Of a stretch of 40,721 bases of DNA, positions 9,680-17,748 are shown in pieces. The DNA is from Gemmatimonadota bacterium (GTDB lineage Bacteria; Gemmatimonadota; Gemmatimonadetes; Longimicrobiales; Gaopeijiaceae). The notes beneath the pieces were generated by a model that had not been told where the DNA came from, made no database searches, and saw only the letters and a program-made list of their open reading frames with translations. The position numbers and the translations under genes were made by a program. How positions within the stretch are numbered: the first letter of the stretch is position 1; each line of letters begins with the position of its first letter. The stretch spans positions 1 to 40,721 of the forward strand of contig SLFU01000007.1 of assembly GCA_007124095.1 (NCBI GenBank), read 5' to 3'.

Positions 9680-9727
9680 AAAAAGCGGGCGCCGGTTTGA
9701 TTCAAGCAACCGGCGCCCGCTCTTTTC
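9680..9727. terminator. Bidirectional intrinsic terminator, 14-bp perfect stem
   Basis: GAAAAA-AGCGGGCGCCGGTT (9684-9697) / TGATTCAAGC / AACCGGCGCCCGCT (9708-9721)-CTTTTC; A-run left and T-run right between convergent genes. Confidence 0.85.
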
Positions 9728-9756
9728 GTTCTCCTGAACCTACGTGCTTACGGCAC

Positions 9757-10989
9757 TTACTCCATTGCGGGCTGTTGACTCCAACGAAGATCGTTCCTAT
9801 CCACGGTCGGCTCGGTTTCCCAAGGGGTGCTGGGAGCATCGTCCGGGCTCCACGGCGTCGGCGGAAGGAATGACCCCGTGCCGTCGGGACGGCTGGTCTC
9901 CTGCCTGACGGGATGCCTGAGGGCTCCGATCCCCTCGATTTCCGCGACTACGAAGTCTCCGTCCTGCATGAACCACTGATAGCCTCTGACGGCGATTCCG
10001 GATCCTACTCCGGCCGGACTACCGGCGGCGACGACATCGCCTGGATAGAGCGTTGAAACGGATGAACCGTACTCGATCAATTCGGCGACCGAATGAATCA
10101 TGTCATCGGTTCCGGAGTCCTGCATCGTCGCGCCGTTGAGAAGAAGCCGCTGACCAATATGCCGATTCGGATACTCGAAGAACTCCTTCGGGGTGATCCA
10201 GGGACCGATCGGTGCATAGGTATCTCGGCCCTTTCCGACGTACCAGTCCGATCCGCCTCCGGGCCTGCCTCCCCGATCCGAAACGTCGATCTGGATCGTA
10301 TACCCGAAGATATGATCATCCGCTTCGGTGGCGGGAACATACTTTGCAGTTCGCCCGATGACGGCGGACAGCTCAACTTCCCAGTCGGCCCGATCCCGAC
10401 CGTATGGGATGACTATGGTGTCGCCGTCACCGATGACTCCCCCTTCAACGGTCTTGTGGAACAGGTAGGGGTGTCCGCGGTCGGCCTGGCGCTCAGCAAT
10501 GGCCTGCTCGCGCTCTTCATCCGAAGCTCCCTCGGAAATGTGGTCGAAGTAGTTGACCGCTGCGTTCAGAATCTTGGTGGGATAGGGCCGCTGAATCGGC
10601 GCGAGCGTACGGATGTCCTGGACTCGATGCACATAGGCCGGGGTGCTTCCACTGAGGTGCCCGGAGTCGAGTGCATAGTTCACGATCTCGTAGATCCGGT
10701 TCTTCAGACCATAGTCGTACCGTTCGATGAGGCTGATCATGTGATCAGGCATCGGAACCGGTGCATAGCGGTAATTTCGCTCGAGGTTGTGATTGGCCTG
10801 GTGGAGATCGACGACGAACTGATCACGGAGGACGATTCCCAAGCGGTCCTGGCCGTCGATTTGGAAGGTGCCGAGCTTGAAGGGTTCGGCAACTTCGGTG
10901 GCCAGGGACGCGGTTTGGGCAGAAACCGGCCCTGGACCAATACCGGCCGCAAGGGCTAAAAAGAGGATGGACGCCAAGGTAGTTCGCAT
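9757..10989 (-). CDS. Exported fumarylacetoacetate hydrolase (FAH) family protein
   Basis: NAAVNYFDHISEGA...EGGVIGDGDTIVIPYGRDRADWEVELSAVIGRTAKYV...IFGYTIQIDVSDRGGRPGG...WYVGKGRDTYAPIGPWI; N-terminal MRTTLASILFLALAAGIGPGPVSAQ signal peptide. Confidence 0.85.
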   Translation of the reverse strand: MRTTLASILFLALAAGIGPGPVSAQTASLATEVAEPFKLGTFQIDGQDRLGIVLRDQFVVDLHQANHNLERNYRYAPVPMPDHMISLIERYDYGLKNRIYEIVNYALDSGHLSGSTPAYVHRVQDIRTLAPIQRPYPTKILNAAVNYFDHISEGASDEEREQAIAERQADRGHPYLFHKTVEGGVIGDGDTIVIPYGRDRADWEVELSAVIGRTAKYVPATEADDHIFGYTIQIDVSDRGGRPGGGSDWYVGKGRDTYAPIGPWITPKEFFEYPNRHIGQRLLLNGATMQDSGTDDMIHSVAELIEYGSSVSTLYPGDVVAAGSPAGVGSGIAVRGYQWFMQDGDFVVAEIEGIGALRHPVRQETSRPDGTGSFLPPTPWSPDDAPSTPWETEPTVDRNDLRWSQQPAME

Positions 10990-11356
10990 AGTAACTCGTT
11001 CTCCTGGGAAAATGGGCCCGGATGGCTTGATCGTAAAATGGAGACTGATTTTAGCAGATTAGGTCCGGGATCGCCCTTTGTCAAGCAAGGTTGTCGGGGT
11101 GACCACAGTTCCCGTTCGGATCCGTTTGGTTGCAGGTTGGTGTCAGGTGGCCGAGGGAACGAAGCGGGCCGAACACGGAAGACGAGCTGGGTCTCTGCTC
11201 GTGCCGAGGAACCCGGATTCGCCTTTGTGATGCGCTTGGCTCGAGGGCATGCCGTACGTGCCCTATGGTCATGCCGTATGCACCCCATGATGGTGAGGGT
11301 CGTGAGAGGTTCTTTTTTTAAGAGGAGGGGTAGGAAGAGAGGTCGCGGGTCACCTC

Positions 11357-11394
11357 AATTCCAACTGAGTGCTGAAATTCCAACTGAGTGCTGA
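11357..11394. repeat. Perfect 19-bp tandem duplication
   Basis: AATTCCAACTGAGTGCTGA at 11357-11375 repeated at 11376-11394. Confidence 0.9.
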
Positions 11395-11558
11395 GCAATG
11401 GGAGGCCCTCAGCCAGCGGGTGCTTGCGGAAGCTCAGGTGAAGGTAGCATTATAGGCGTTATCTAGTTGAATCTGGGTCGGTCCGTCAGGCTATTGTCTA
11501 GAGAGACATTTAGAAGGTGGTCCATTCACCCATCAGAAAAACGTTCCAGGGGGCTATT

Positions 11559-12017
11559 ATGATGCAGAAGACGTTGCAGTTCCTCGGACTCGGCCTATTG
11601 TGTGTGGCCCTGTCCACTACCATGCCGACCCAAGTGGTCGCGCAGGATCGGGGCACGGATCAGGCGGTCGCCGAGAATCTGGGGTATGGTCTCGAGTCCG
11701 GTGACGCGGTCATCATCATCATTCCGGAAGATCTTGATCCCGGTGACCGGGTGGTCAGGACGGGCATCGAGGTGACCGGTGGAGTGACATCACCGGTCTC
11801 AGTAGGGAATTGCCATCGGGGTGAGCTTCCCATGCAGGCTGGAATCTTCGGGATGCGGGACGGAAGTGGTTCCCCGGTTGAGATGGAACTTGCCGTTCTT
11901 TATCCCGACAATGTAGAGCTGCCCGAAGGGATCATGTTGGGGGCGTGGAGAGAGGGTGGGCCGTGTGGTCCTGGATATCAGATTCTCCGTGGTCACATCC
12001 TTGACACCGATTACTGA
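11559..12017 (+). CDS. Small secreted two-cysteine protein ('GTDQ' protein, copy 1), function unknown
   Basis: MMQKTLQFLGLGLLCVALSTTMPTQVVAQ signal, then DRGTDQAVAENLGYGLESGDAVIIII...SVGNCHRGELPMQAG...AVLYPDNVELPEGIMLG...GGPCGPGYQILRGHILDTDY; paralogous to 34758-35219. Confidence 0.75.
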   Translation: MMQKTLQFLGLGLLCVALSTTMPTQVVAQDRGTDQAVAENLGYGLESGDAVIIIIPEDLDPGDRVVRTGIEVTGGVTSPVSVGNCHRGELPMQAGIFGMRDGSGSPVEMELAVLYPDNVELPEGIMLGAWREGGPCGPGYQILRGHILDTDY

Positions 12018-12147
12018 GCGGTTGCTGGACGGTCGTGCCTGGGGCCCTACCGGTCGCCCTGGTCAACATTGTTGGATAGATGAATAGTCGGTGAACTCGT
12101 GGGGCTGACTCGTAGCCTCGAAGCATTAATTATTCTGGAGGTACATC

Positions 12148-13785
12148 ATGGCTGGCAGTTCGAAGGGTCCTCAAGGGGATTCCAAATCAGGCCCCGTTCT
12201 TTCCCGTAGGCGGTTGCTCGGTGGAGCGGCGGCCGGCGTCGCCGCCGGTGCCGTAGGGGGATTGACCAACGTCACGAAGGCATGGGGCGCTCCAGCCGTT
12301 CCGAAGCGTGCCGTCCAAGAAATGACCGCAGATGTGGTGGTTGCGGGCGCCGGGATGGGTGGACTGACGGCTGCCGTGCGAGCACAACATGCGGGGGCTC
12401 GGGTCATCCTTCTCGAGAAGGGCGAGCAGCCGGGCGGAACGTGCGCGCACTCAGAAGGTGGTATTGCGAACAGCGACTACGAGGACATGCGCCGCAACAG
12501 CCCGGATGGGGATCCTGTCGTTCAGCGTGCGGTGTACGACAACATCGAACCCTTCTATGCCTTCATGGAAGAGATCCAGGCGCCCATGACGCGGCCGGTG
12601 GCCGGGATGGCGCTCGGGGGCCAGCAGGAAGGTCAACGGCAGGGGCGTACTATTCCTCCGGTGGTATGGGTGCGGTTCATGGTCGGCGAGCTCGAAGATG
12701 GGGGAGGGACTCTCCTCACCGAGACGCCCATTACGGGCATCGAATCGAACGACCGGCGGGAGATCGTTGGTGTCTTGGCCGAGGGGCCCGATGGCCCCAT
12801 TCGGATCCGGACGAAGGCCGTCATTCTCGCGACGGGCGGATGGGCTCACAACGCCGAGATGGTCAATAAGCACATCACGCGGGAGCAGGTCTGGCAGAGA
12901 AACGTGAGCAATGGCAGGGACACGCCCCTCTTCACCGGTGACGGGTTCCATCTGGCGTCTCAGCTTGGAGCCGCACCCTCAAAGGGTGGATGGGATGCCT
13001 TTTACGGGTACTCGCTCCCGGCCCGCCCGGGCCGCCCGGTTGAGCCGATGGCCAATGTGTCGATGTATCACGGACAATATGCGGTGGCCTTGAATCTCTA
13101 CGGTCGCAGGTATGCCGACGAAAGCGGTGGGAAGTGGGGGAGTCGGGGTCCGGAATTCACCCGTAGGAGCGCTCAGATCCAGAACCAGGAAGGCGCTCGG
13201 CAGGTGGAAGCCACGACCATCCACGTCTGGGACGAGGCGATCAACCGGGATTATGCGTGTGCGGACTGTGCGCTCGGCGGTGTCGACAGGTTCCGGGCGT
13301 ATCAATCTGCAGGAGCGCCGGTGGCCACGGCGGACAACCTCGAAGAGCTGGCGAATCAGATTGAGGGTTGGGGACGGGGTACGCCGGCTGAGCGTGTGAC
13401 GGAGGAGTTGCGCCAGTACAACCAGGCGGCCGAAAATGGAAGGGCTTGGGCCCTCCCGGTGCCGAAGACCGGAGCGGACAGTGGACATGTCCTCCCGATC
13501 ACGACCGGGCCATTCTACGCCGTGTTGGGCACCGCTGGAATTACCGCGCCCTATGGCGGTCTGAGGGCGGATACCCAGGGACGTGTGCTCGATCGGTTCG
13601 ATCGGCCGATTAGTGGCCTCTATGCGGCAGGCGTCGACATCGGTGGGTTCTCCACGTACGCGTACCTTGGAAACCTGACGATCGGGGCTGCGTTCGGTTA
13701 TGCAAGCGGTACGCACTCGGCGCAGCAGCCTGATCCGAGTGGAGGTTGGGCGAGCACGTCAACAGCGAATTCGCGCTGGGGCTGA
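12148..13785 (+). CDS. Tat-exported FAD-dependent oxidoreductase, copy 3 (CxxC subtype)
   Basis: LSRRRLLGGAAAGVAAGAVGGLTN Tat signal; DVVVAGAGMGGLTAAVRAQHAGARVILLEKGEQPGGT; contains CADCALGG, lacking in copies 1/2. Confidence 0.9.
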   Translation: MAGSSKGPQGDSKSGPVLSRRRLLGGAAAGVAAGAVGGLTNVTKAWGAPAVPKRAVQEMTADVVVAGAGMGGLTAAVRAQHAGARVILLEKGEQPGGTCAHSEGGIANSDYEDMRRNSPDGDPVVQRAVYDNIEPFYAFMEEIQAPMTRPVAGMALGGQQEGQRQGRTIPPVVWVRFMVGELEDGGGTLLTETPITGIESNDRREIVGVLAEGPDGPIRIRTKAVILATGGWAHNAEMVNKHITREQVWQRNVSNGRDTPLFTGDGFHLASQLGAAPSKGGWDAFYGYSLPARPGRPVEPMANVSMYHGQYAVALNLYGRRYADESGGKWGSRGPEFTRRSAQIQNQEGARQVEATTIHVWDEAINRDYACADCALGGVDRFRAYQSAGAPVATADNLEELANQIEGWGRGTPAERVTEELRQYNQAAENGRAWALPVPKTGADSGHVLPITTGPFYAVLGTAGITAPYGGLRADTQGRVLDRFDRPISGLYAAGVDIGGFSTYAYLGNLTIGAAFGYASGTHSAQQPDPSGGWASTSTANSRWG

Positions 13786-13812
13786 TTGCCTGGTAGGTGT
13801 TCGAATCCGCGT

Positions 13813-13834
13813 CGGTGTCCAGTGATGGACACCG
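13813..13834. terminator. Small perfect hairpin downstream of flavoprotein copy 3
   Basis: CGGTGTCC (13813-13820) / AGTGAT / GGACACCG (13827-13834). No T-tract, so terminator role uncertain. Confidence 0.4.
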
Positions 13835-13847
13835 GCTCGGGCTAGAG

Positions 13848-13919
13848 AAGCCACTCCGGAGGGACGCACGAGTCGGGGTTTCGACTTCGTGAGGTGCCCT
13901 CCGGAGTGGCTTTCTTTTT
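13848..13919 (+). terminator. Long intrinsic terminator with branched inner stem
   Basis: AAGCCACTCCGGAGGG (13848-13863) pairs with CCCTCCGGAGTGGCTT (13897-13912), followed by TCTTTTTG; inner CACGAGTCG/CGACTTCGTG near-perfect stem. Confidence 0.85.
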
Positions 13920-13967
13920 GTCCTCATGGTCCTTGTGAGTTCGGGTGTCGGCCTGTAGGCTTTCCAG

Positions 13968-15203
13968 ATGCTGACCTTCCAGGATATTCGCTTAGCTCGT
14001 GAGCTGATTCGAGATCAGATCATCGTGACGCCCTGCAGTCGTTCGACGGCCTTGGGCGACCTGTTCCCGGGCCGACTCCACTTCAAATTTGAAAACCTCC
14101 ATCGGACGGGCTCCTTCAAAGAGCGGGGTGCTCTCAACCGGCTCCTGCATTTGTCTGAAGAAGAGCGTGCCCGCGGAGTGATTACGGCGAGCGCCGGAAA
14201 TCATGCGCAAGCTGTGGCCTTTCATGCGTCCCGGCTGGGAATCCCCTCCACCATTCTCATGCCGGTCACGACTCCACTGATCAAGGTCAAGAAGACTCGC
14301 GAGTACGGCGCTGAAGTGATCCTTCACGGCCAGCGGTTTTCCGAGGCGGTGGAAGAATCGTGGCGTTTGGAGGCGGAGCGGGGCCTCGTGATGATTCACG
14401 CCTTTGATGACGACCTTGTGATCGCGGGTCAGGGTACCTTGGGAATGGAGTTGAATGAGCAGCTTCCCGATGTCGATGTGGTGGTGATTCCGATCGGTGG
14501 GGGAGGTGTGATCGCCGGGACTGCGCTCGCTCTAAAGACGCTTAAGCCGGACGTTCGTGTCGTGGGCGTGGAAGTGGAAGCTGCACCCTCGGCACGCTTG
14601 TCTCGGGATGCGGGTCAGATCGTGGGGGTGGAGCCGGCAGAAACATTGGCCGATGGTATTGCGGTCAAGCAGATCGGAGAACTTACTTTTCCACTGATTG
14701 AAGAGTATGTGGACGACATCGTATTGGTGGCGGATGAGGAAATCGCTCGAGCGATCCTCTTGCTCCTCGAACAAGAAAAGACAGTGGTGGAGGGAGCGGG
14801 GGCCGCGCCGCTGGCCGCCCTGATTTCCGGCCGTGTCTCCGTTGGAAGTGAGGACAACGTGATTGCGGTGCTGTGTGGAGGGAACATCGACGTAAACATG
14901 ATCTCCAGGATCATTGACCGGGGACTGGTCGACGATGGGCGGCTTGCTCGTCTTATTGTGACGGTTCGCGATCGCCCGGGGAGCTTGGCCTATGTCGCCA
15001 AGCTCGTTGGGGATGCCGGCGCAAATGTCTTGGAGATTTCCCATCAGCGGGCGTTTGCGGATATCTCGGTAGGAGATGTAGAAGTTCTCTTGCAGATTGA
15101 AACCCGTGGCCGGGAACACGTGGAGGAGGTCCTCACTACACTGCGAACCATGGGGATCGAAGTAGGGGAGGCGGTCCGGCCTTCTCGATCTAGTGGGACC
15201 TGA
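13968..15203 (+). CDS. ilvA: Threonine ammonia-lyase (threonine dehydratase), PLP-dependent, with C-terminal ACT domain
   Basis: FKFENLHRTGSFKERGALNRLLHL PLP-Lys region, SAGNHAQAVAFHASRLGI, GGGGVIAGTALALK; C-terminal RLIVTVRDRPGSLAYVAKLVGDAGANVLEISHQR ACT-like domain. ilvA versus tdcB not resolved. Confidence 0.85.
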   Translation: MLTFQDIRLARELIRDQIIVTPCSRSTALGDLFPGRLHFKFENLHRTGSFKERGALNRLLHLSEEERARGVITASAGNHAQAVAFHASRLGIPSTILMPVTTPLIKVKKTREYGAEVILHGQRFSEAVEESWRLEAERGLVMIHAFDDDLVIAGQGTLGMELNEQLPDVDVVVIPIGGGGVIAGTALALKTLKPDVRVVGVEVEAAPSARLSRDAGQIVGVEPAETLADGIAVKQIGELTFPLIEEYVDDIVLVADEEIARAILLLLEQEKTVVEGAGAAPLAALISGRVSVGSEDNVIAVLCGGNIDVNMISRIIDRGLVDDGRLARLIVTVRDRPGSLAYVAKLVGDAGANVLEISHQRAFADISVGDVEVLLQIETRGREHVEEVLTTLRTMGIEVGEAVRPSRSSGT

Positions 15204-15346
15204 TCTCAGCGATGCCCTGACACGGCCACCGGAATCGAACCTCACCCTTTGAGCTATGGGCCGAGCCAGCCGCCCGCCGGTAGGCCTTTCGCGAGCCACA
15301 TCCAGGGCTCAGCGCAAGGGGTGAGGTTCATGCCACCCGATAGAGT

Positions 15347-15391
15347 GATCGCTTCCTGCCCTTCGCTTTAGCGATCGCCTTCTGCCCTTCG
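15347..15391. repeat. Imperfect short direct repeat (19 bp, period 26)
   Basis: GATCGCTTCCTGCCCTTCG (15347-15365) vs GATCGCCTTCTGCCCTTCG (15373-15391). Confidence 0.7.
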
Positions 15392-15398
15392 GCGTCGG

Positions 15399-17042
15399 TT
15401 AGCGATCATCGTCACTTTCCGCGAGGAGGGGACGGACGCGGTCCCACTGGTCGGGACGGAGGGTGGGATATTCGATCCCGAGCTGTTCGAGATACGTATC
15501 GAAACGGGACGGATCGTAGTAGAAGGGTTCGAGCTGGGGTCGGAACTCGGCCAGGATCTCCCGGTTGAGGTGGATGGCGGGGGGATCGTCGGGCCCGATG
15601 AAGCTGATGTACTCCTCTTCGGCCAGCTGCACGTCGTGGAAGTAGTCCCAGGCGTCGGCGACGATCTCGGGGCGCAGGTACATCTCCATGGTGGTGCGAG
15701 CGAGGGCCCGGGCCCCGGCGACGACGCCCTTGTGGGCGATGGGGGTGGCCATCGCGATGGAGTTGGACCAATGGTGGCCCTGGAGCCCCGGCATGTTCGA
15801 GGGGTATCGAAGGGTAACGGTAGGCACGTTCCAGGAGATGTCGCCGATGTCGTCGGAGCCGCCGCTCGTGGGCTCGTCAGGTGGCCCTACGACGCCGGAC
15901 AGCTCGGTGGCCAGGCCCTCAGGTTCACTGCCGACCTCGAGCTGGACCGCCATGGCGAGGGCGAGGTCGTCTTCGGTCCACTCGGGCAAACCGACGGCTT
16001 CGAGATGGGGACCGAAGGCTTCGGCGACGGGGCGGTTGAAGTGGCGGGGAGCGGCCTGGCCGAGGATGCGGTACTCCATCTCGGTGTCGGTCATGAGTGC
16101 GGCGCCCCGTGCGATTTGTCGAATGTGGTCGAAGTTCTCCTGGATGTGCTGGAAGTCGACTTCGCGGACGTAGTACCACACGGAGGCGCGCGGAGGCACG
16201 ACGTTGGGTTGATCCCCTCCGTCGACAATGACGTAGTGGGAGCGCTGGAGGGGCCGCATGTGCTCCCTCCAGAAGTTCCAGCCCGTGTTCATGAGCTCGA
16301 CGGCGTCGAGGGCGCTGCGTCCTCCCCAGGCCCTCGCGGCGTGGGCTGCATCCCCGTGGAAGGTGAACTCGACGGAGACAAGGCCGGAGCCCGTGTTTCC
16401 GCCCCAGGTTACGCCGAGGTTGTTGGAGACGTGGGTAAAGATCGTCACGTCGACGTCGTCGAAGTAACCGTCGCGCACGAGCCACGCCTTGCTGGCGAGC
16501 TGCTCCTCGGCGACCCCTGGCCAGAGAGCGATGGTGCCCTCGATCCCCTCGCGCTCCATGATCTCCTTGAGGGCGAGGGCGGCCGTGATGGTGACCGCCT
16601 TCCCGGAGTTGTGGCCCTCACCGTGCCCGGGCCCGTCCTCGACGAGCGGCTCATGGTACGCGACCCCCGGCCGCTGACTGGCTTTGGGGATTCCGTCGAT
16701 GTCGCTTCCGAGCGCGATCACGGGCCGACCCGAGCCCCAGGTCGCCCACCAGGAGGTGGGCATGCCGGCAGCGCCCTCCTCGACCTCGAAGCCATTGTCG
16801 CGAAGCAGGGCGACGAGATAGGCGGAGCTCTCGAACTCCTGCATTCCCAGTTCACCGAGCGAGAAGAGGTGGTCGACGATCTCCTGGGCGAGCTTGGCGT
16901 GATCCTGTGTGCCCTGATCGGCCTCGAGGATGAGCTCTTCGATCCGCGACTCATCCCAGTCCTGGCTCACCCCGACTTTCGGGATCGCCAGCAACACGGC
17001 GGTGAGGGCCAAAAGCAGCCACTGTTCGGGACGGGTCTTCAT
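15399..17042 (-). CDS. Exported M20-family amidohydrolase, AbgB-like (aminobenzoyl-glutamate utilization protein B family)
   Basis: MKTRPEQWLLLALTAVLLAIPKVGVSQ signal; VIALGSDIDGIPKASQRPGVAYHEPLVEDGPGHGEGHNSG; FTFHGDAAHAARAWGGRSALDAVELMNTGWNFWREH. Confidence 0.85.
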   Translation of the reverse strand: MKTRPEQWLLLALTAVLLAIPKVGVSQDWDESRIEELILEADQGTQDHAKLAQEIVDHLFSLGELGMQEFESSAYLVALLRDNGFEVEEGAAGMPTSWWATWGSGRPVIALGSDIDGIPKASQRPGVAYHEPLVEDGPGHGEGHNSGKAVTITAALALKEIMEREGIEGTIALWPGVAEEQLASKAWLVRDGYFDDVDVTIFTHVSNNLGVTWGGNTGSGLVSVEFTFHGDAAHAARAWGGRSALDAVELMNTGWNFWREHMRPLQRSHYVIVDGGDQPNVVPPRASVWYYVREVDFQHIQENFDHIRQIARGAALMTDTEMEYRILGQAAPRHFNRPVAEAFGPHLEAVGLPEWTEDDLALAMAVQLEVGSEPEGLATELSGVVGPPDEPTSGGSDDIGDISWNVPTVTLRYPSNMPGLQGHHWSNSIAMATPIAHKGVVAGARALARTTMEMYLRPEIVADAWDYFHDVQLAEEEYISFIGPDDPPAIHLNREILAEFRPQLEPFYYDPSRFDTYLEQLGIEYPTLRPDQWDRVRPLLAESDDDR

Positions 17043-17295
17043 GACGTTCTCCTTGCGGTCAGGGGTGCAGTTTGTCCCCAGGGCGAATCGAAATCGATCC
17101 GGTCTTCGAAGCAAAGTTCCAACATACGTGTGGGGAGATGGCGACGACAAGAAGAGAGGAACGGACGTCCCCCTTGTTCCTCATCACCTGGGTCGCGAAA
17201 ATCAGGGCCCCTGGTCTTGCCTGGACGTCCTACGCGATCCGGCTCAGGGAAGAGCGGCTTGGGTGGCACAAGGCAGAGTTGCATACCGATCTGAA

Positions 17296-17379
17296 GCCGG
17301 GATGGCGGAACTGGCAGACGCGGAGGTCTCAAAAACCTCTGGGCTAACGCCCTTGTGGGTTCGAGTCCCACTCCCGGCA
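17296..17379 (+). tRNA. tRNA-Leu (anticodon CAA)
   Basis: GCCGGGATGGCGGAACTGGCAGACGCGGAGGTCTCAAAAACCTCTGGGCTAACGCCCTTGTGGGTTCGAGTCCCACTCCCGGCA: 7-bp acceptor GCCGGGA/TCCCGGC, anticodon stem GAGGT/ACCTC with loop CTCAAAA, long variable arm, GGGTTCGAGTCCC T-arm. 3' CCA not encoded. Confidence 0.95.
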
Positions 17380-17437
17380 TGGATGCTCCATGCGGTCAAG
17401 GAGCTACGAACGCGATGCGTCCGTCGAAGCAAAGTAC

Positions 17438-17458
17438 TTGACTGGTCAGTCTAGTCAA
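17438..17458. promoter_or_regulatory. Palindromic operator candidate upstream of antitoxin gene
   Basis: TTGACTGGTCAGTCTAGTCAA: outer TTGACT/AGTCAA plus inner GACTG-GT-CAGTC, 15 bp before the antitoxin ATG. Confidence 0.5.
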
Positions 17459-17472
17459 ATTACGCTTGCGGC

Positions 17473-17748
17473 ATGCCTCAAGACAGCTATTCGACCTATG
17501 ACGCCAAGGCCCGTTTTTCGGAGCTCTTGCGGAAGGTTCGGGGAGGTCTCTCCGTTACGATCACCTATCGGGGTGAGCCGGTCGCAGAGCTTCGGCCGAT
17601 CGATCCTCCGGGAAGCACGGACGCCCGAATCGAACGGCTTGCTGAGCGGGGCCTCGTAACCCCGAAACCCGCGCGACGGGAGCTCGAGCCTGTGACGAGA
17701 CGTCCGGGCGCGCTCGAGCGCTTCCTGAAGGAACGTGAGGAAGGGTGA
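17473..17748 (+). CDS. Type II antitoxin, Phd/YefM-like
   Basis: MPQDSYSTYDAKARFSELLRKVRGGLSVTITYRGEPVAELRPID N-terminal Phd/YefM pattern; GTGA overlap with the PIN gene. Confidence 0.8.
   Translation: MPQDSYSTYDAKARFSELLRKVRGGLSVTITYRGEPVAELRPIDPPGSTDARIERLAERGLVTPKPARRELEPVTRRPGALERFLKEREEG

Noticed and set aside
9399-9873. Overlapping plus-strand ORFs (9399-9668, 9460-9873, 9464-9700)
   Set aside because: They run through two perfect terminator hairpins and the 3' end of the FAH gene; no coding signature.
15221-15262. tRNA-like fragment on minus strand (GGCCCATAGCTCAAAGGGTGAGGTTCGATTCCGGTGGCCGTG)
   Set aside because: Too short, T-stem does not pair, no anticodon arm; not called as a tRNA gene.
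15570-17294. 574-aa plus-strand ORF opposite the M20 amidohydrolase
   Set aside because: The antisense strand gives a clear M20 protein with signal peptide; this ORF is a frame mirror and runs into the tRNA.
17039-17380. 113-aa minus-strand ORF starting MPGVGLEPTRALAQRF
   Set aside because: Classic false ORF over the tRNA-Leu antisense strand.
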